From contig CM075651.1 in the NCBI GenBank assembly GCA_037953625.1, positions 161,209,501 to 161,273,500 on the forward strand: a stretch of 64,000 nucleotides of DNA, given 5' to 3'. Shown one piece after another: positions 33,563-44,281 of this stretch. This DNA is from Crotalaria pallida. Taxonomy: Eukaryota; Streptophyta; Magnoliopsida; Fabales; Fabaceae. The notes beneath the pieces are model-generated. The model was given only the letters and a program-made list of their open reading frames with translations, did not search any database and was not told the origin of the DNA. Positions within the stretch are counted from its first letter, which is position 1; each line of letters begins with the position of its first letter. The translations under genes and the position numbers were made by a program.

Positions 33563-35121
33563 TCAAACAACACTTGAAATATACATGCCCTCATTCTTAT
33601 TATTGGTCCTGATGTTCCTGCTTATCAAGGTTGACTCGAAATTCCAAGAATGAATTGTATGCACTTGAACATGATCCCCTGTGGAAGCTGATATTCCAAC
33701 TTTGACAATTTCTGGAAGTTTAGTCGTCAAGTCAACGTTGTAAGCCACTTCATAAGATTTACCATCAGGATAATGAGAATGAACTGTTAGAGCTTTAGTA
33801 TGACCGTTGTAGTTTATTCGGATATCGCCTTGTACCTTATCTTGCCTTTCCCATGGTGTAATTGATGAAGAGTTAATAGTGTTCACATCGATTCCAATGT
33901 GCCTATAGCTTGGATCCCAACTGTTTCCAGTGTAAGTGTCAATTTCAACAGCAACAACTTGGTTTTTGGATGGGTCAAGTGCAGTGCGTGGGTCGAAGAG
34001 TCCTAAGTATCCTCCATAGGAATCTTTAGGTATTGTACTGTCAGGTGCGGCAATGAAGAATGCCAACCCATCAGCAGGGTCGTTGTCATCGGGTGATGAT
34101 GTAAAGTTAAAGGTAATGGTGGTTTCAAAGTCAGAGACTCTATTTGTGCTTTGCTCCCAAAGGTGAATCTGTATGTTTAAAAAAAAAAAAGTTTCATTAT
34201 GTGAATATATAAAGTTTAAAATTTAAGCCGACAACAAAAAAAGCATGCTTGGTTTTGCTTAGAATTGTTGTTTGTGTTTTTTTTTTTTTAATAATCGTAA
34301 TCTAAGTTTGTTTGTTTGTTAATGTATGTATTACATAATATAAGATTATATTCTTTTAAAAATAATCAAAATTTAGAAGCTCTCTTAGAGCAGCTGTGCT
34401 GGAGACTATTTATTGTAAGATTATTTTTTTAGACCCTTATAATTTTCCTATTCTACACTTAGCTTATCACTTCAATTCATTAATTACCCCTTATCATTTC
34501 ATATCCATTTTTGTTATTCACTTAATACAAAATAATCTTCTTTACACTATCCAAACAAAACAGATTAGCTTATTAAATAATATACCCAAACATAAACAAA
34601 TAATAATCACAAAAAATAATAATAATAATTTCATTTTACTAACTATACCAAACATGCACTGAAACATCATGTTTTGAGCAGAAATTTTATTTTTCTCTTC
34701 TTTATATGATGCTCTTAAGTCATGTGTTAACATTAAAAAAAAAAATCAACCCCGTATACTCCAGTATAATATACATATTAGGTTAAAAAATATAATTAAT
34801 GATAGATATAATCAATAACAAAATAGGATAATTTTGACCTCATCAATTAGATCAAATTAAAAAAAATAATAATATTGTTTTTTGATAACGCACCTCATCC
34901 TCGTATAACACTCGTCCAACAGATTTTTTCGTTGCCTGAGTAAGCTCTAGATCATATATTGAATTTACTCGAGTATCGCCCTGGAAGATCAGTTTACCAT
35001 GATAATTGAAGCCAGTATAGGTGAAGGAGGTAGCATCACTTATGGAGTGTGCATTGTTCAATAACATGAGGAAGATGGTTGTGAAGGAAAGAAGAGAAAG
35101 AGATTTGTTGAAGATAGCCAT
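33563..35121 (-). CDS. Legume lectin precursor (two exons: 35121-34894 and 34168-33563)
   Basis: The ATG at 35121 gives a 277-residue protein, the usual length for legume lectins. Residues 1-26 are a signal peptide ending NNAHS, so the product enters the secretory pathway. Exon 1 ends VLYEDE at donor GTGCGT. Exon 2 resumes at acceptor ACATACAG with IHLWEQ, which joins in frame across the conserved GR.LY..IH.W region. The sugar-binding Asp is D109 in PADGL and the glycine loop is GGYLGLF (128-134). Calcium/manganese ligands are E151, D153, N158, D161 and H166 in VAVEIDTY..N.WDP...HIG. GISASTG (234-240) and HSWNFES (249-255) close the fold. N97 and N175 are glycosylation sequons. An AATAAA-type signal lies near 33455-33467. 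The upstream ATG at 35148 is less likely. It may be functional; sugar specificity cannot be read. Confidence 0.93.
34169..34893 (-). other. Intron of the lectin gene
   Basis: 725 bp with donor GTGCGT and acceptor ACAG. The translation breaks cleanly at codon boundaries on both sides. Nearly all legume lectin genes I know of are intronless, so this is unusual. The interior is AT-rich with no obvious transposon ends. Confidence 0.85.
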
Positions 35122-35189
35122 GACGTTGAGATGGGAATACAAATACAACTTTGAGTTTAGGATGCGAAGGCTAGGCTAAGCCTTTCACA

Positions 35190-35197
35190 TATTTATA
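35190..35197 (-). promoter_or_regulatory. TATA box of the lectin gene
   Basis: TATAAATA on the minus strand, about 70 bases before the ATG at 35121, leaving room for a leader of some 40 nt. The lectin relic near 58.4 kb keeps most of this box but has a transposon in it. Confidence 0.7.
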
Positions 35198-35610
35198 CTA
35201 GAAATATGAACTCATCAAATTATAAAATAAAAAAAATAATTAATCAATTAAAACTCTCTCCCATTATATATAAAATCCATTTTGAGGAATTTATGTTTAT
35301 AAAAAAGTAGTTAATTTTATTAGTGATATTTGAAATGTAAATATTTAATATATATTTTTTAAATTACTATTTTAATTTTTATTTAGATTTTAAAAAGTGT
35401 TGGCATAATAAAGGTGTTTTTGAAAAATAAATAATATTATATTATAAGAAAATGGAATGGGAGTTTACTAAAAGAACAGAAAAAAGGATCTAAGAATAAT
35501 TTTACATTTAAAATCGGAGAAAAGATAAATATTTCAACCTTATTATATAATTATATAAATAATGAAGTTTAACAACTTCTTTATTTGGAAAGTAAATTAG
35601 AATTCAAATA
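35198..35610 (-). promoter_or_regulatory. Upstream region of the lectin gene, shared by paralogue relics
   Basis: It is conserved with 95-330 (same strand) and, inverted, with about 58035-58420 (TTCTAATTTACTTTCCAAATAAAGAAGT on that copy). The conservation shows how far each duplication reached, up to about 35605. No specific regulatory motif is assigned. Confidence 0.65.
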
Positions 35611-36350
35611 TTGGTTGCGTATGGTAAAACAAATTTATAGCTTATTTGGTAATTTTTAATTTATTGACTTAGCTACTAAAACTGTTTGGTCACGAGATGG
35701 GCCACGAAGTGACCCATTGACCCTTTGCCCTTTTGCAGCACCTATGAGCCATACTCAACACTCACCAATGTCGAAAGTGTAAATTTTTCACACTTCTGAC
35801 ACTAGCAACTAGCAAGTCAAAAGTGAAAAGGTAAGCAAGACCTTTCTGTGAGCTTGTAGTTGATAGTTGTGTACCTAGTTGAACGTTGTGCTATTGTAGC
35901 CGAAAGCTTATAGTTTATTTTTTGACAAACAAATATTTTTTTTTCTTTTTTTTTAATGGGGAAAGCGTCATCAGCAGGGTTCGAACCTGGGTTCTGGAGC
36001 TTTTTGTTCCGTAGCTCTACCAACTTAGCTGTCTTTTGGGGGTCAAAAGCTTATAGTTATATAGCTAACTTATTGAAGTAGAGTTATTTAGAAAAATTAG
36101 GTGTGTAACTAGCTGAAATTTGTTCAATACTAGCTTAAAAGGCATACTTTGGCCAAGATATATAATTAGGAAGAAAAAAATAAAAATCAAAATTGAGACA
36201 TAATGTATTGAAAGCTCTTTCATTTTTTGGAAAGCTACGTGTCTAAAAGTTAGCTTTCAAATGTCATAAACTTCTTTTTTGAAAGTTATAAAGTTTCTTT
36301 TATTTTTGGCTTAATTATGTCGCAAGTTCATAAAGTTTGACGTATTTTTG
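35611..36350. repeat. Third copy of a dispersed repeat (as at about 10330-10900 and 24060-24420)
   Basis: Shared blocks include CACTTCTGACACTAGC, AAAGTGAAAAGGTAAGCAAGACC, TTGTAGCCGAAAGCTTATAGTTTATTT, and AAAGCTACGTGTCTAAAAGTTAGC. The SINE-like cassette lies at 35955-36043. It ends near CATAAACTTCTTTTTTGAAAG. Confidence 0.75.
35955..36043 (-). mobile_element. Old tRNA-related SINE-like cassette (copy 3)
   Basis: The minus strand has TTGGTAGAGCTACGG and CCAGGTTCGAACCCTGCTG. It is shorter and more diverged than copies 1 and 2. Confidence 0.55.
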
Positions 36351-36457
36351 TCAGATATTTTTATTATTTTTTTTTCAATGTCTAACTCTTCGAAATTATT
36401 TTTGGATTTGTCATATACCTCAATTACAACCTATGGTCAATTTTATTTACATGTAAC

Positions 36458-37002
36458 TAGAGTTGTCAAAAACGGGCTGGCCCGACAGGCTGGCCCATTT
36501 AACCCGACAAAAACATGGGCTGGGCCAGGGAAAATTCTAGCCCGAAGTTTTTTGGGCCAGCCCAGCCCAGCCCGACAAATCATTAGCTCGACATGGGCCA
36601 GCCCGAAATGGGCTGGGCCAGCCCGTTTGGCCCGAACTTAAATTTTTTTTATATGTTATAACACTTTATTATTGAATAGGATTAAACAATAATAAAATTA
36701 AGATGAGATAGAGTTTTTTGTCTTTTCATTTATTATTTTTATAATTAATAATGACATCCAAATCAAAAGAAAATGTTATAAAATTTTATTTTGGTTATAA
36801 TTAATTATTATTTTTATCGAAAAATGAAAAATTAATGGCCCTTGGGCCAGCCCAGCCCAACCCGAAAAACTAGTGGGTCGGGCCGGGCTAGCAAAATGGT
36901 TGGCCCGATATATAAATGGGTCGGCCCAGTCCAGCTCGAAAAAACTAGTGTCCCTAATGGGTTGGTCCGAATGGGCCGGGCCAACACGAATTGACAGCTC
37001 TA
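36458..37002. mobile_element. hAT-type MITE rich in GGGCTGGCCCGA words
   Basis: Ends are TAGAGTTGTCAA and TTGACAGCTCTA, flanked by the 8-bp duplication CATGTAAC (36450-36457 and 37003-37010). An 8-bp duplication and this terminus indicate hAT. Both arms carry many GGGC(T/C)GG.CC words in opposite orientation, so the arms can pair. Confidence 0.9.
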
Positions 37003-37054
37003 CATGTAACATCGGAATCCCAGTGAAACGCAAGAGTTTCACTAGGTAGTGTTT

Positions 37055-37330
37055 ATACCTTATCTTCCACAACTCAAACTGTAATAACTATTTGGGACTC
37101 GCATCATTTATAAGTGTAACCTTAAATCCTACGTAACGGGCCCTTTTGCCTTAGAACAGCACACTTACAATTCTGTAAGTGAAAATGGAATAAGAAAGCA
37201 TATAATTTGAAACCTACTCTGCACTGTATGCCGCTTTCTTTGCTAAACACCTATGATTGATGGGAAAGGCATAATCAATTAAATTTATTTATTTAACCCA
37301 AGAAATGACAAAATGTGTGAGAAAATAATG
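37055..37330. repeat. Locus-specific dispersed repeat, third copy
   Basis: It repeats 26640-26930 in the same orientation (CAACTCAAACTGTAATAACT, ATTTGGGACTCGCATC, CCTTAGAACAGCACACTTAC). It is followed by GGGTTGTCGCCCCATCTATG, which is inverted at 38645-38675. Confidence 0.75.
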
Positions 37331-37570
37331 TTCACCCTTTCGAAACACGCAGGGTTGTCGCCCCATCTATGTTATTGTGATTTTTAAAAAAAAAAAAAAT
37401 GTTTAGGTGAGTTAGATTCTGAGAATTTATCGTTCACCAAAAAAAATTCTGAGAATTTATCAATGTAAGAGCAGATTTTCAAGTTGAAAAAACATTTATA
37501 AAATACTTACAAATTATTCACCAACACAATACTCACATCGGTAAAACTCAAACCTAAGATTTCTCGTAAC

Positions 37571-38492
37571 CAGAGTCGTCCCTAGGCCCAGGACAAGAGG
37601 GGCAACCGCCTAGGGCCCCCAATTTTTTGGGGCCCCAAAAATTTGTTTTAAATATCTATAGCTGAAATTAAAAAAAATAAAACAAAACAAAACACGTATA
37701 GCGGTATAGGCATAGCAAAATCACCAAGGCACAAGCCCACACACAAATCAGAGACTCAAATCAAATTTAGAAACTAGAATGGGAAAATAAAAGAGGTGGA
37801 ACCGTGGAAGTTGGAACACAGAGACAAAGGGACATAGTCAGAGGGATCAACAGTTGATGTGCTTTTTTAATTAAGAAAATTGAAAACTTACATTGTATAT
37901 AGATAACTCAATAGTTGTTGATCTGCTTTTTTTAATCAAGTTAAAGCAAATGATATGGTGGGTTTCTTCAACCCTTCCTAGAAGGTGAGGAGAATATCTA
38001 CTATGATACTTTCTTAGTTACTCCCTCCGGTCCTTATTATAGGGCATACTTAACCGAATTACACATACCAAGGAAAGTGGTTAGTTTTATGAATTCTATG
38101 AGAATATATTGCAACATTACAATTTTACCCCCTTAACTTTTCTTGGAAAATTCGCACTCATTAATGAACAACAAAAAACACATAGATAATCAAAACATTT
38201 AATAAGGGCAAAAAAGAGAAAAATCAATAAATGATGCATAGAAAATATAAAGTGACTTATAATTAGGACCAAGAAAACTTTCTAGAATGTGACCTATATA
38301 TAGGACCGGAGGGAGTATTAATGAAATTTCTTAATTATAAAAAAAATAAAGTTATTACGTTATCGTGTTGTAATAATTTATATTGCAAAAAGTTTTATGT
38401 AGTTAATTGTACATAATTAATTATTTTTATAAAAAAGGATCCCTATTTCTAATTTTGTCTAGGGCCTCGAAAATGTTACTAACGTCTCTTTG
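37571..38492. mobile_element. hAT-type element with nested Stowaway MITE
   Basis: It is flanked by the 8-bp duplication CTCGTAAC (37563-37570 and 38493-38500). Termini are CAGAGTCGTCCCTAG and, reversed, CAAAGAGACGTTAG. GGCCC/GGGCC-rich parts lie near both ends. There is no transposase frame, so it is non-autonomous. 38021-38315 inside it is a Stowaway copy. Confidence 0.85.
38021..38315. mobile_element. Stowaway MITE nested in the hAT element
   Basis: CTCCCTCCGGTCC and GGACCGGAGGGAG form perfect inverted ends with flanking TA on both sides. Confidence 0.92.
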
Positions 38493-38780
38493 CTCGTAAC
38501 ATTGATTAAACTGAATCCTAGTTAAAAAAACGTGGGTGTTCTTGTTTGGCAGGTTATGGCAAGGGACCATTTATTCTGATTAGATAATAGATAGCGACCA
38601 GGTGGTCCTTTGTATTCATTATAAGTTAGAGGACCACCACGTGTTTTAAATCACAATAACATAGATGGGCGGCGATAATGGACAAGGATCACCTGTTCCA
38701 AAGCCTGTCCCCTCCGTACAACTTTTAAAAAATTGAAAAGTAATTATTCAATGGTGATGATATTTTTGTAATATTTAATA

Positions 38781-39061
38781 CCCTTTCTAGGTCGAATTAT
38801 AAGCAAATTCAACCACTTTTACGTTTATTAAAGAGGTTAGTTGATTGTATTTAATTTTCTCAAATTTATAAAAAATAGAGATATTTTAGGAAAGTAGTAT
38901 TGGAAATGAAACTAAAATTAATTAAGATTACAATTTTCTAGAGATGTTTTAGGAAAGTGACATTGAGAATGAAACAAAATTTAATAAAGTTAGTTCATTT
39001 TGCTTATATTTTAAATCAAGAGAAATATGTTTTTGTTGTTTATAATTGGAGCCGGAGGGAG
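38781..39061. mobile_element. Stowaway-like MITE, degraded left end
   Basis: The right end AATTGGAGCCGGAGGGAG is followed by TA. The left end CCCTTTCTAGGTCGAATTATAAG is preceded by TA and pairs partly. Inner parts repeat TTAATTAA..TTTT words inversely. Confidence 0.65.
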
Positions 39062-39149
39062 TAAGATTTAATTGGTTGAAGATAGGAAAACAGAAAATTT
39101 AGGAACAGAGGATCCAAGTCCGGCGACAATCTCTTATCAAAAGGGTGAA

Positions 39150-39540
39150 AATTATTTTTCTTACACATTTTGTCATTTATTGGGTTAAATCATTATAAAA
39201 TAAGGATTTAGTTAACAAATATTTTTAGGACACTTGTAAAGTTTCTTAAACGTAAATCACAAATATAAATATATTTTTCTTTCAAAAATTTAAAAAATAA
39301 CATTTGTTAATATTTTTAAATTATATTTAATTTCTTAATAAGTACTCTTAACATTTTTGATAAAATAAAATAAAATAAATTGATTATGCCTTTCTTATCA
39401 ATCATTGGTGTTTGGCAAAGAAAGTGGCACATAGTATAGAGTGGGTTTCAAAAATTATATTCCTTCTTGCTTCCTCCCTTTCACTAATGGAATTGTAAGT
39501 GTGTTATTCTAAAACAAAAGTGCCCTTACGAAAAATTTAA
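39150..39540. repeat. Inverted copy of the locus-specific repeat
   Basis: Read on the minus strand it has CACTTTTGTTTTAGAATAACACACTTAC, CACTTTCTTTGCCAAACACC and AATCAATTTATT in the order of 37135-37320. It therefore forms a widely spaced inverted pair with 37055-37330. Confidence 0.7.
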
Positions 39541-39910
39541 GATTGGGCTTTACTTCGACATCCTTTCAACATAGAGGATAGTTGTACCCTTTATACTTGA
39601 AAAAAAAAAGGGTTACCAGTCTTTTCTTGCCACGTCAGCAATGAATATTTTTAATTATAATTTGATTATATAATTATTGGATCATGCATAGTGCTGCTCA
39701 TGCTTCCCTTTTTCTCAATAAGTAGAAATATATTTTCCCATTGATCAGGCAATGGTGCTTTGACAAGGGCAATTATTAAAAGTTCAGTCTCTCTGCAAGG
39801 TGCCTCACTCGGTGGAGGTGCTACGGGTATAGTAGAACTATTTATTTAATAAAATAGGCTTTGAGCTATTATTGATTATATTAACGAGGTACGGAGTATC
39901 TTAGTAATTA

Positions 39911-40337
39911 CTTATTTCATCTCTAATTATAAGACATTTTTGACCAATTCACACATATTAAGAAAAGTATTGTCCGCGTAAGACAGCCCAGTTGGTGGCT
40001 GCAGGGACACTTAGGATTTCCCCCTCCTCCAGGTCATGGGTTCTAGTCTCAGACCTCCCATGTAAACCAAAAAAAAAAAGAAAAGTATTTAGTGATAGTT
40101 ATTATTCTCAAATTTATTAAAATATATACCAAACTTTCAAAACTATCCTTATAGAAAATTAAATACAATCTAAATTGATGTAGTTATTATCATACAAAAA
40201 GTAAAAAAGTTTCTTGGAATGTGGAATATAAGTATAATCATTATGGGTATATATGGTATAGATTATTTAATGTTATCTAGATATTTAGGGACAAAAAAAC
40301 CTTCAAAAAGGTGATTTATAAATAAGGACGGAGGGAA
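39911..40337. mobile_element. Stowaway MITE with a nested SINE
   Basis: The left end CTTATTTCATCTCTAATTATAAG and right end TTTATAAATAAGGACGGAGGGAA are flanked by TA. The element is enlarged by the SINE at 39972-40078. Confidence 0.75.
39972..40078 (+). mobile_element. Short tRNA-derived SINE, third family
   Basis: Starts GTCCGCGTAAGACAGCCCAG with the A-box region AGCCCAGTTGGTGGC, then a B box GGGTTCTAGTCTC and an A tail. It is flanked by AGAAAAGTATT (39961-39971 and 40079-40089). At 107 bp it is unusually short. A second copy in opposite orientation lies at about 40847-40950. Confidence 0.85.
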
Positions 40338-40379
40338 TAATAGCTTATTTTAAATGCATTCTCTTATTAATTTTTGTGA

Positions 40380-41200
40380 GGAGTGTATCATTGTTTCTAA
40401 GATACGTATATTTGATCTCTATTATTGATAATGTAAAAATATGAATGGTAAATACTATTTTTTAATTTTTTTTATATAAAATTAGTGTACGTTGTTGCTC
40501 TAGTCTCTACTGCCTTTTGCTTAATGCAAATTTGGGTGCTTGTCAAATGTCATGGTCCAATTATGTTTTGTTTTGATTCCAGACATTAGTTATTAATAGG
40601 AAATATCTTCTTGAATTTTATCAGCAATAATAAAAAATGCTGGTAAGTTGAGTAAAAAATGTAGCTAAAAATGACTTTTACCGATAATAAATTGGGTTCT
40701 GTACCGACATTCTCCATAAATAATGATAGTCTTTAACCATACTGGATATGTCGACATTTGGTTAATTACTAGTAAATATATTAGTGGTATTTTTTATTGC
40801 CAGCAAAATATGAAATAAATATTGCTAATTTTTTTTTTGAGTTCAATTTTTTTTTTGGTTTATATGGGAGTTCTGGGACTAGAACCCATGACCTGGAGAT
40901 GGGGAAATCCTAAGTGTCTCTGCAGCCACCAACTGGGCTATCTTACGCGGATTATTTTAGAGTAAAAAATGGATTATTGGCTAAAACCATAAAAAACTTC
41001 TACCCGCACAACTCATTTACTCATTTTAATATAAAATAAAATTTATTTCTGAGAGTAAATTTGTTTTCTCAATTTAACGTCATGCACTCATGCTGGCCTT
41101 GGATATATCCGTGTTGAGCTACAGCCAGTCTAAGTTCATCTCACAATGTAACGAGACTTAAGTTCGTCTAGATTCATCTCACAAATAAAACACTTCTTCT
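40380..41200 (+). repeat. Duplicated block (second copy 61140-61610)
   Basis: The two blocks share long collinear runs such as TTTGATCTCTATTATTGATAAT, TCATGGTCCAATTATGTTTTG and GTCATGCACTCATGCTGGCC. This copy has about 330 bp extra (40685-41015), including a SINE. No gene is seen. Confidence 0.85.
40847..40950 (-). mobile_element. Second copy of the short SINE (third family)
   Basis: The reverse strand reads CCGCGTAAGATAGCCCAG, then GGGTTCTAGTCCC and an A-run. It matches 39972-40078 at about 90 percent by eye. Target duplications are not clear. Confidence 0.8.
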
Positions 41201-41287
41201 TCGGACTTTTATTTTTTTTTTCTTATTTATAAAATCTTTAACGATAATTAATTATTTCTCTCCACGAATATATTTATTTACTTACTA

Positions 41288-41562
41288 CTCCATCCATTCT
41301 TATATAAAGAATCTCTTTAGAAAATTTCACGTCTATTAAGAAAGTTGATTAATTTAGTTAATTGTATTGGAAATGTAAACTTTTGATATGTATTTTCAAA
41401 ATCACCCCTATTAATATTATTGGGAATCTAAAAAATGTTAAATAAATAGAGGTGTTTGTGGAAAAAATAATTAATAATGACCATTGAAAATTGATATAGG
41501 GTCTTATAAATATGCACAAAATAAAAGTGTCAAAATGGTCTTATATTTAGGGATGAAGATAG
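41288..41562. mobile_element. Stowaway MITE
   Basis: CTCCATCCATTCTTATATAAAG at the left and CTTATATTTAGGGATGAAGATAG at the right are inverted and flanked by TA. It is related to 30504-30778. Confidence 0.78.
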
Positions 41563-41832
41563 TAATATTTTTTAGACTCCCAGTAACATTATTAAGGATA
41601 ATTTTGAATATACTCTATACACATCAAATACTTATATTTTCAATATGATTAACTAAATTAACCAACTTTCTTATTAAACTTGAAATTTACCGAAGGATAT
41701 CTTATACTAGTATATATATATGGACCGATGGAGTATACTATAATGGCTCAATATGCACCATAGCACGAAATTGGTTATTCTCGAATACTACCTTTATTTA
41801 TATTTATTTATCCTATTTCAAAAAACACATTA

Positions 41833-42163
41833 TGTAGTGGATCTGAGAAATAGATCCACCATGATGTGTGTTTGTGGTTGTTGCAGCTGACGAGGGTGAC
41901 CCCGGTCCTACGTACCCCCAGTGATAAGGGGATCAAGCCACACGTAGTTTTTGAGAGTAGGGATGAGAGAACATACCTTAGCCCCTATAGCATGGCGATA
42001 CTTATAGGGGAAGTTGTGTTGTGATGCCTTATGGGCCTGTTCGGCCCAGTAGGGCTGACATGGCTCTTAGAGGATAAGAAGGATGAGTTATTCACCCTTA
42101 TCCTGTACTAGAGAGCTCATGCTTATCCTGTAGCGGTAGGATTTATTATTGGTTAACCCTACA
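41833..42163 (-). repeat. 3' LTR of the small non-autonomous element
   Basis: 331 bp. On the minus strand it runs from TGTAGGGTTAACC to GGATCCACTACA-type ends (TGTAGTGGATC on the plus strand). CCCCTATAAGTATCG near 41995 is a possible TATA region. Confidence 0.92.
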
Positions 42164-43945
42164 AGCCCCCCAAGCTCGTATAGGCTCGAAGAGCCTGTGC
42201 TGAGCTTCTGAGAGTTGGTGGTGACATAAAACATTGTTTGCTAGTTGATGCCTTTTATTCGGAAGAGTATCACTGATGGTTGATAGCGTTCTTCGTGCTC
42301 GGATAATGACAGGGAAACCCGATATGAGATTCTTCATAATTAGCAAACGATTCCGAGCAGGGGAAATCAACAAAATATTCTTCATACCCGGAACGAGAGA
42401 CTCTAGTGGGGAACACAGTGCGAGGTTTCCACAATCGTCTTACGAATCCGAGAAGAGAAGGGTAGTGCGTGATTCCCGACATTCTGAATGTATGAGATAC
42501 CAAAAGGGGGACGCTGTCGAGGGTCCGCGCGTAGTTGGCACATGTATTCAAAACAAGGAACCGTACACAGGCTTCTCTACGCTCGGAACACAAGCGCAAA
42601 GAGGGAAACTCGGCACGGGGGTCCTCGCCATCATCAATACGTTTCGAATAGAGTAACATGTTATTGTGTTCACTATGCTCGGAAAACGATTTGCCCATTG
42701 ATGAGAATCTTGAAATGGGTCACTCAGCTGCTCGGGCCATCATACGTGTACCTTGCATGTGTGTACGAAAATAATAATTAATTAGTTATTGTTGTTCAAA
42801 GTTAACAATTTATAACAATAATGATAATTATTAGCAATGATATGTAATCAAATTAACCATGCGCTAATAAGTGATATTGGCGATTGTATAATATGAGTAA
42901 AAATGTTACTTCCCTGCTTTTAGGAACGAGTTGTTGAGTTGTTGGGCCCGTTGTTGATATCCCTAAAAATGCCTTGTCAAGAATTCGTCCAGTTGGGCCA
43001 AATGAGTGCTGATAGTCCATTCCTCCCTTTTTTTTTTGGAGAGATAGTGGGCCATTGACCCACTTTCTTTTTTCTGTTTAGCTCTTCTTTTTCATTTTTT
43101 TTTAAATTGGGCCACACAGCCCATTAGGGCTTGGGAACCCTAATGCAACAGGTTTGCAGCAGCTGCGCTGCACAGAGTTGATGCTGCTATGTTGCATGCT
43201 GCAGCGGCGCTGAATAGGGACAGGAGACCGCCACAGGTGGTGCGGCCACACCGGCGGCTACGAAGGAAACCGGATCTGCTGGCAGTGCTTGTGTTGGTGG
43301 TGGTCGATCCGAAGAGATCGGAGCGAGAAGCAAAGCCGCAGACACCAGGGGAGGAGGGATCGAGATGATCGTGTTTGTGGCGGTGGTGGCAGATATTGGA
43401 CCAAGACCGAGGAATGGTGGAGGTGTTGCTGCCGTGTCCTGCATACCTCGGAGTGGTTCACCATGGGTCAAGAGGCCGCTTCCTTGTCTTGCGATCTAAG
43501 GCCTTCAGAGACCGAGGTTCTGTTCGCGGTGTGACGGGACGGTGGCTGTGGGCTTGGTGTGTATGGATCTGAAGGGAGGTATGAAGCGGCGGCGCTCGTG
43601 CTTGGCCTCATGCTCACCTGAAGGGAGGTATGAAGCGGCGGCGCTCGTGCTTGGCATCATGCTCACCGCGTCATGATGCTCGCTAAATGTGATGGGAGCC
43701 ACGGTGGATGACGGGGCTAGCGATGGACACAGAAGCACGCCGACGGACCGCCACGGAGCAGGAGACATACGCGTTACTCTCACTGCTGCCGACGGTTTGA
43801 ACAGCCACGATGGAGATGAAGATTGGCTTCTTCATGAAGAGCATCAGCAGCACCTCGTTGCCTCCTTTATTTTTTTTTATTATTATTTTTTTTATTGAAT
43901 TGTGGATGGGAATCGGAGTTTACCGTTCCCCACAGACGGCGCCAA
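42164..43945 (-). other. Interior of the small non-autonomous element
   Basis: No known domain. The minus-strand frames 42270-42698 and 43505-43783 are unrecognised. The segment 43150-43850 is GC-rich compared with the rest of the window and could be captured host DNA. I cannot name a source. Confidence 0.45.
43571..43668. repeat. 49-bp perfect-looking tandem duplication
   Basis: GAAGGGAGGTATGAAGCGGC and the following bases through GCTCACC occur twice head to tail (43571-43619 and 43620-43668), with one base difference seen. Confidence 0.92.
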
Positions 43946-44276
43946 TGTAGTGGATCTGAGAAATAGATCCACCACGATGTGTGTTTGTGGTTGTTGCAGC
44001 TGACGAGGGTGACCCCGGTCCTACGTACCCCCAGTGATAAGGGGATCAAGCCACACGTAGTTCTTGAGAGTAGGGATGAGAGAACATACCTTAGCCCCTA
44101 TAGCATGGCGATACTTATAGGGGAAGTTGTGTTGTGATGCCTTATGGGCCTGCTCGGCCCAGTAGGGCTGACATGGCTCTTAGAGGATAAGAAGGATGAG
44201 TTATTCACCCTTATCCTGTACTAGAGAGCTCATGCTTATTCTATAGCGGTAGAATTTATTATTGGTTAACCCTACA
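43946..44276 (-). repeat. 5' LTR of the small non-autonomous element
   Basis: 331 bp, nearly identical to 41833-42163 and followed on the minus strand by the primer binding site. Confidence 0.92.
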
Positions 44277-44281
44277 CATTA

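Larger units (their letters stand above)
41833..44276 (-). mobile_element. Small non-autonomous LTR retroelement, related to the element at 15739
   Basis: Two 331-bp LTRs (41833-42163 and 43946-44276) are flanked by the duplication CATTA (41828-41832 and 44277-44281). On the minus strand the primer binding site TGGCGCCGTCTGTGGGGAA follows the right-hand (5') LTR. A polypurine tract (GAGCTTGGGGGGCT) precedes the left-hand (3') LTR. There are no polymerase genes. The LTRs differ at about six sites, so it is young. Its LTR end and parts of its interior (e.g. 42740-42900) match the larger element. Confidence 0.92.

Noticed and set aside
34396..34733. Open frames inside the lectin intron on both strands
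   Set aside because: They are AT-rich chance frames without motifs; the splice sites explain the region better.
35122..35148. Upstream ATG (35148) as the lectin start
   Set aside because: It would put nine polar residues before the signal peptide. The ATG at 35121 begins a typical signal peptide, and the lectin relic at 58911 keeps similarity through the leader without coding constraint.
42270..42698. 142-codon minus-strand frame in the small LTR element as a real protein
   Set aside because: There is an overlapping plus-strand frame of similar length, no recognised motif and no counterpart frame in the larger relative, so evidence is insufficient.
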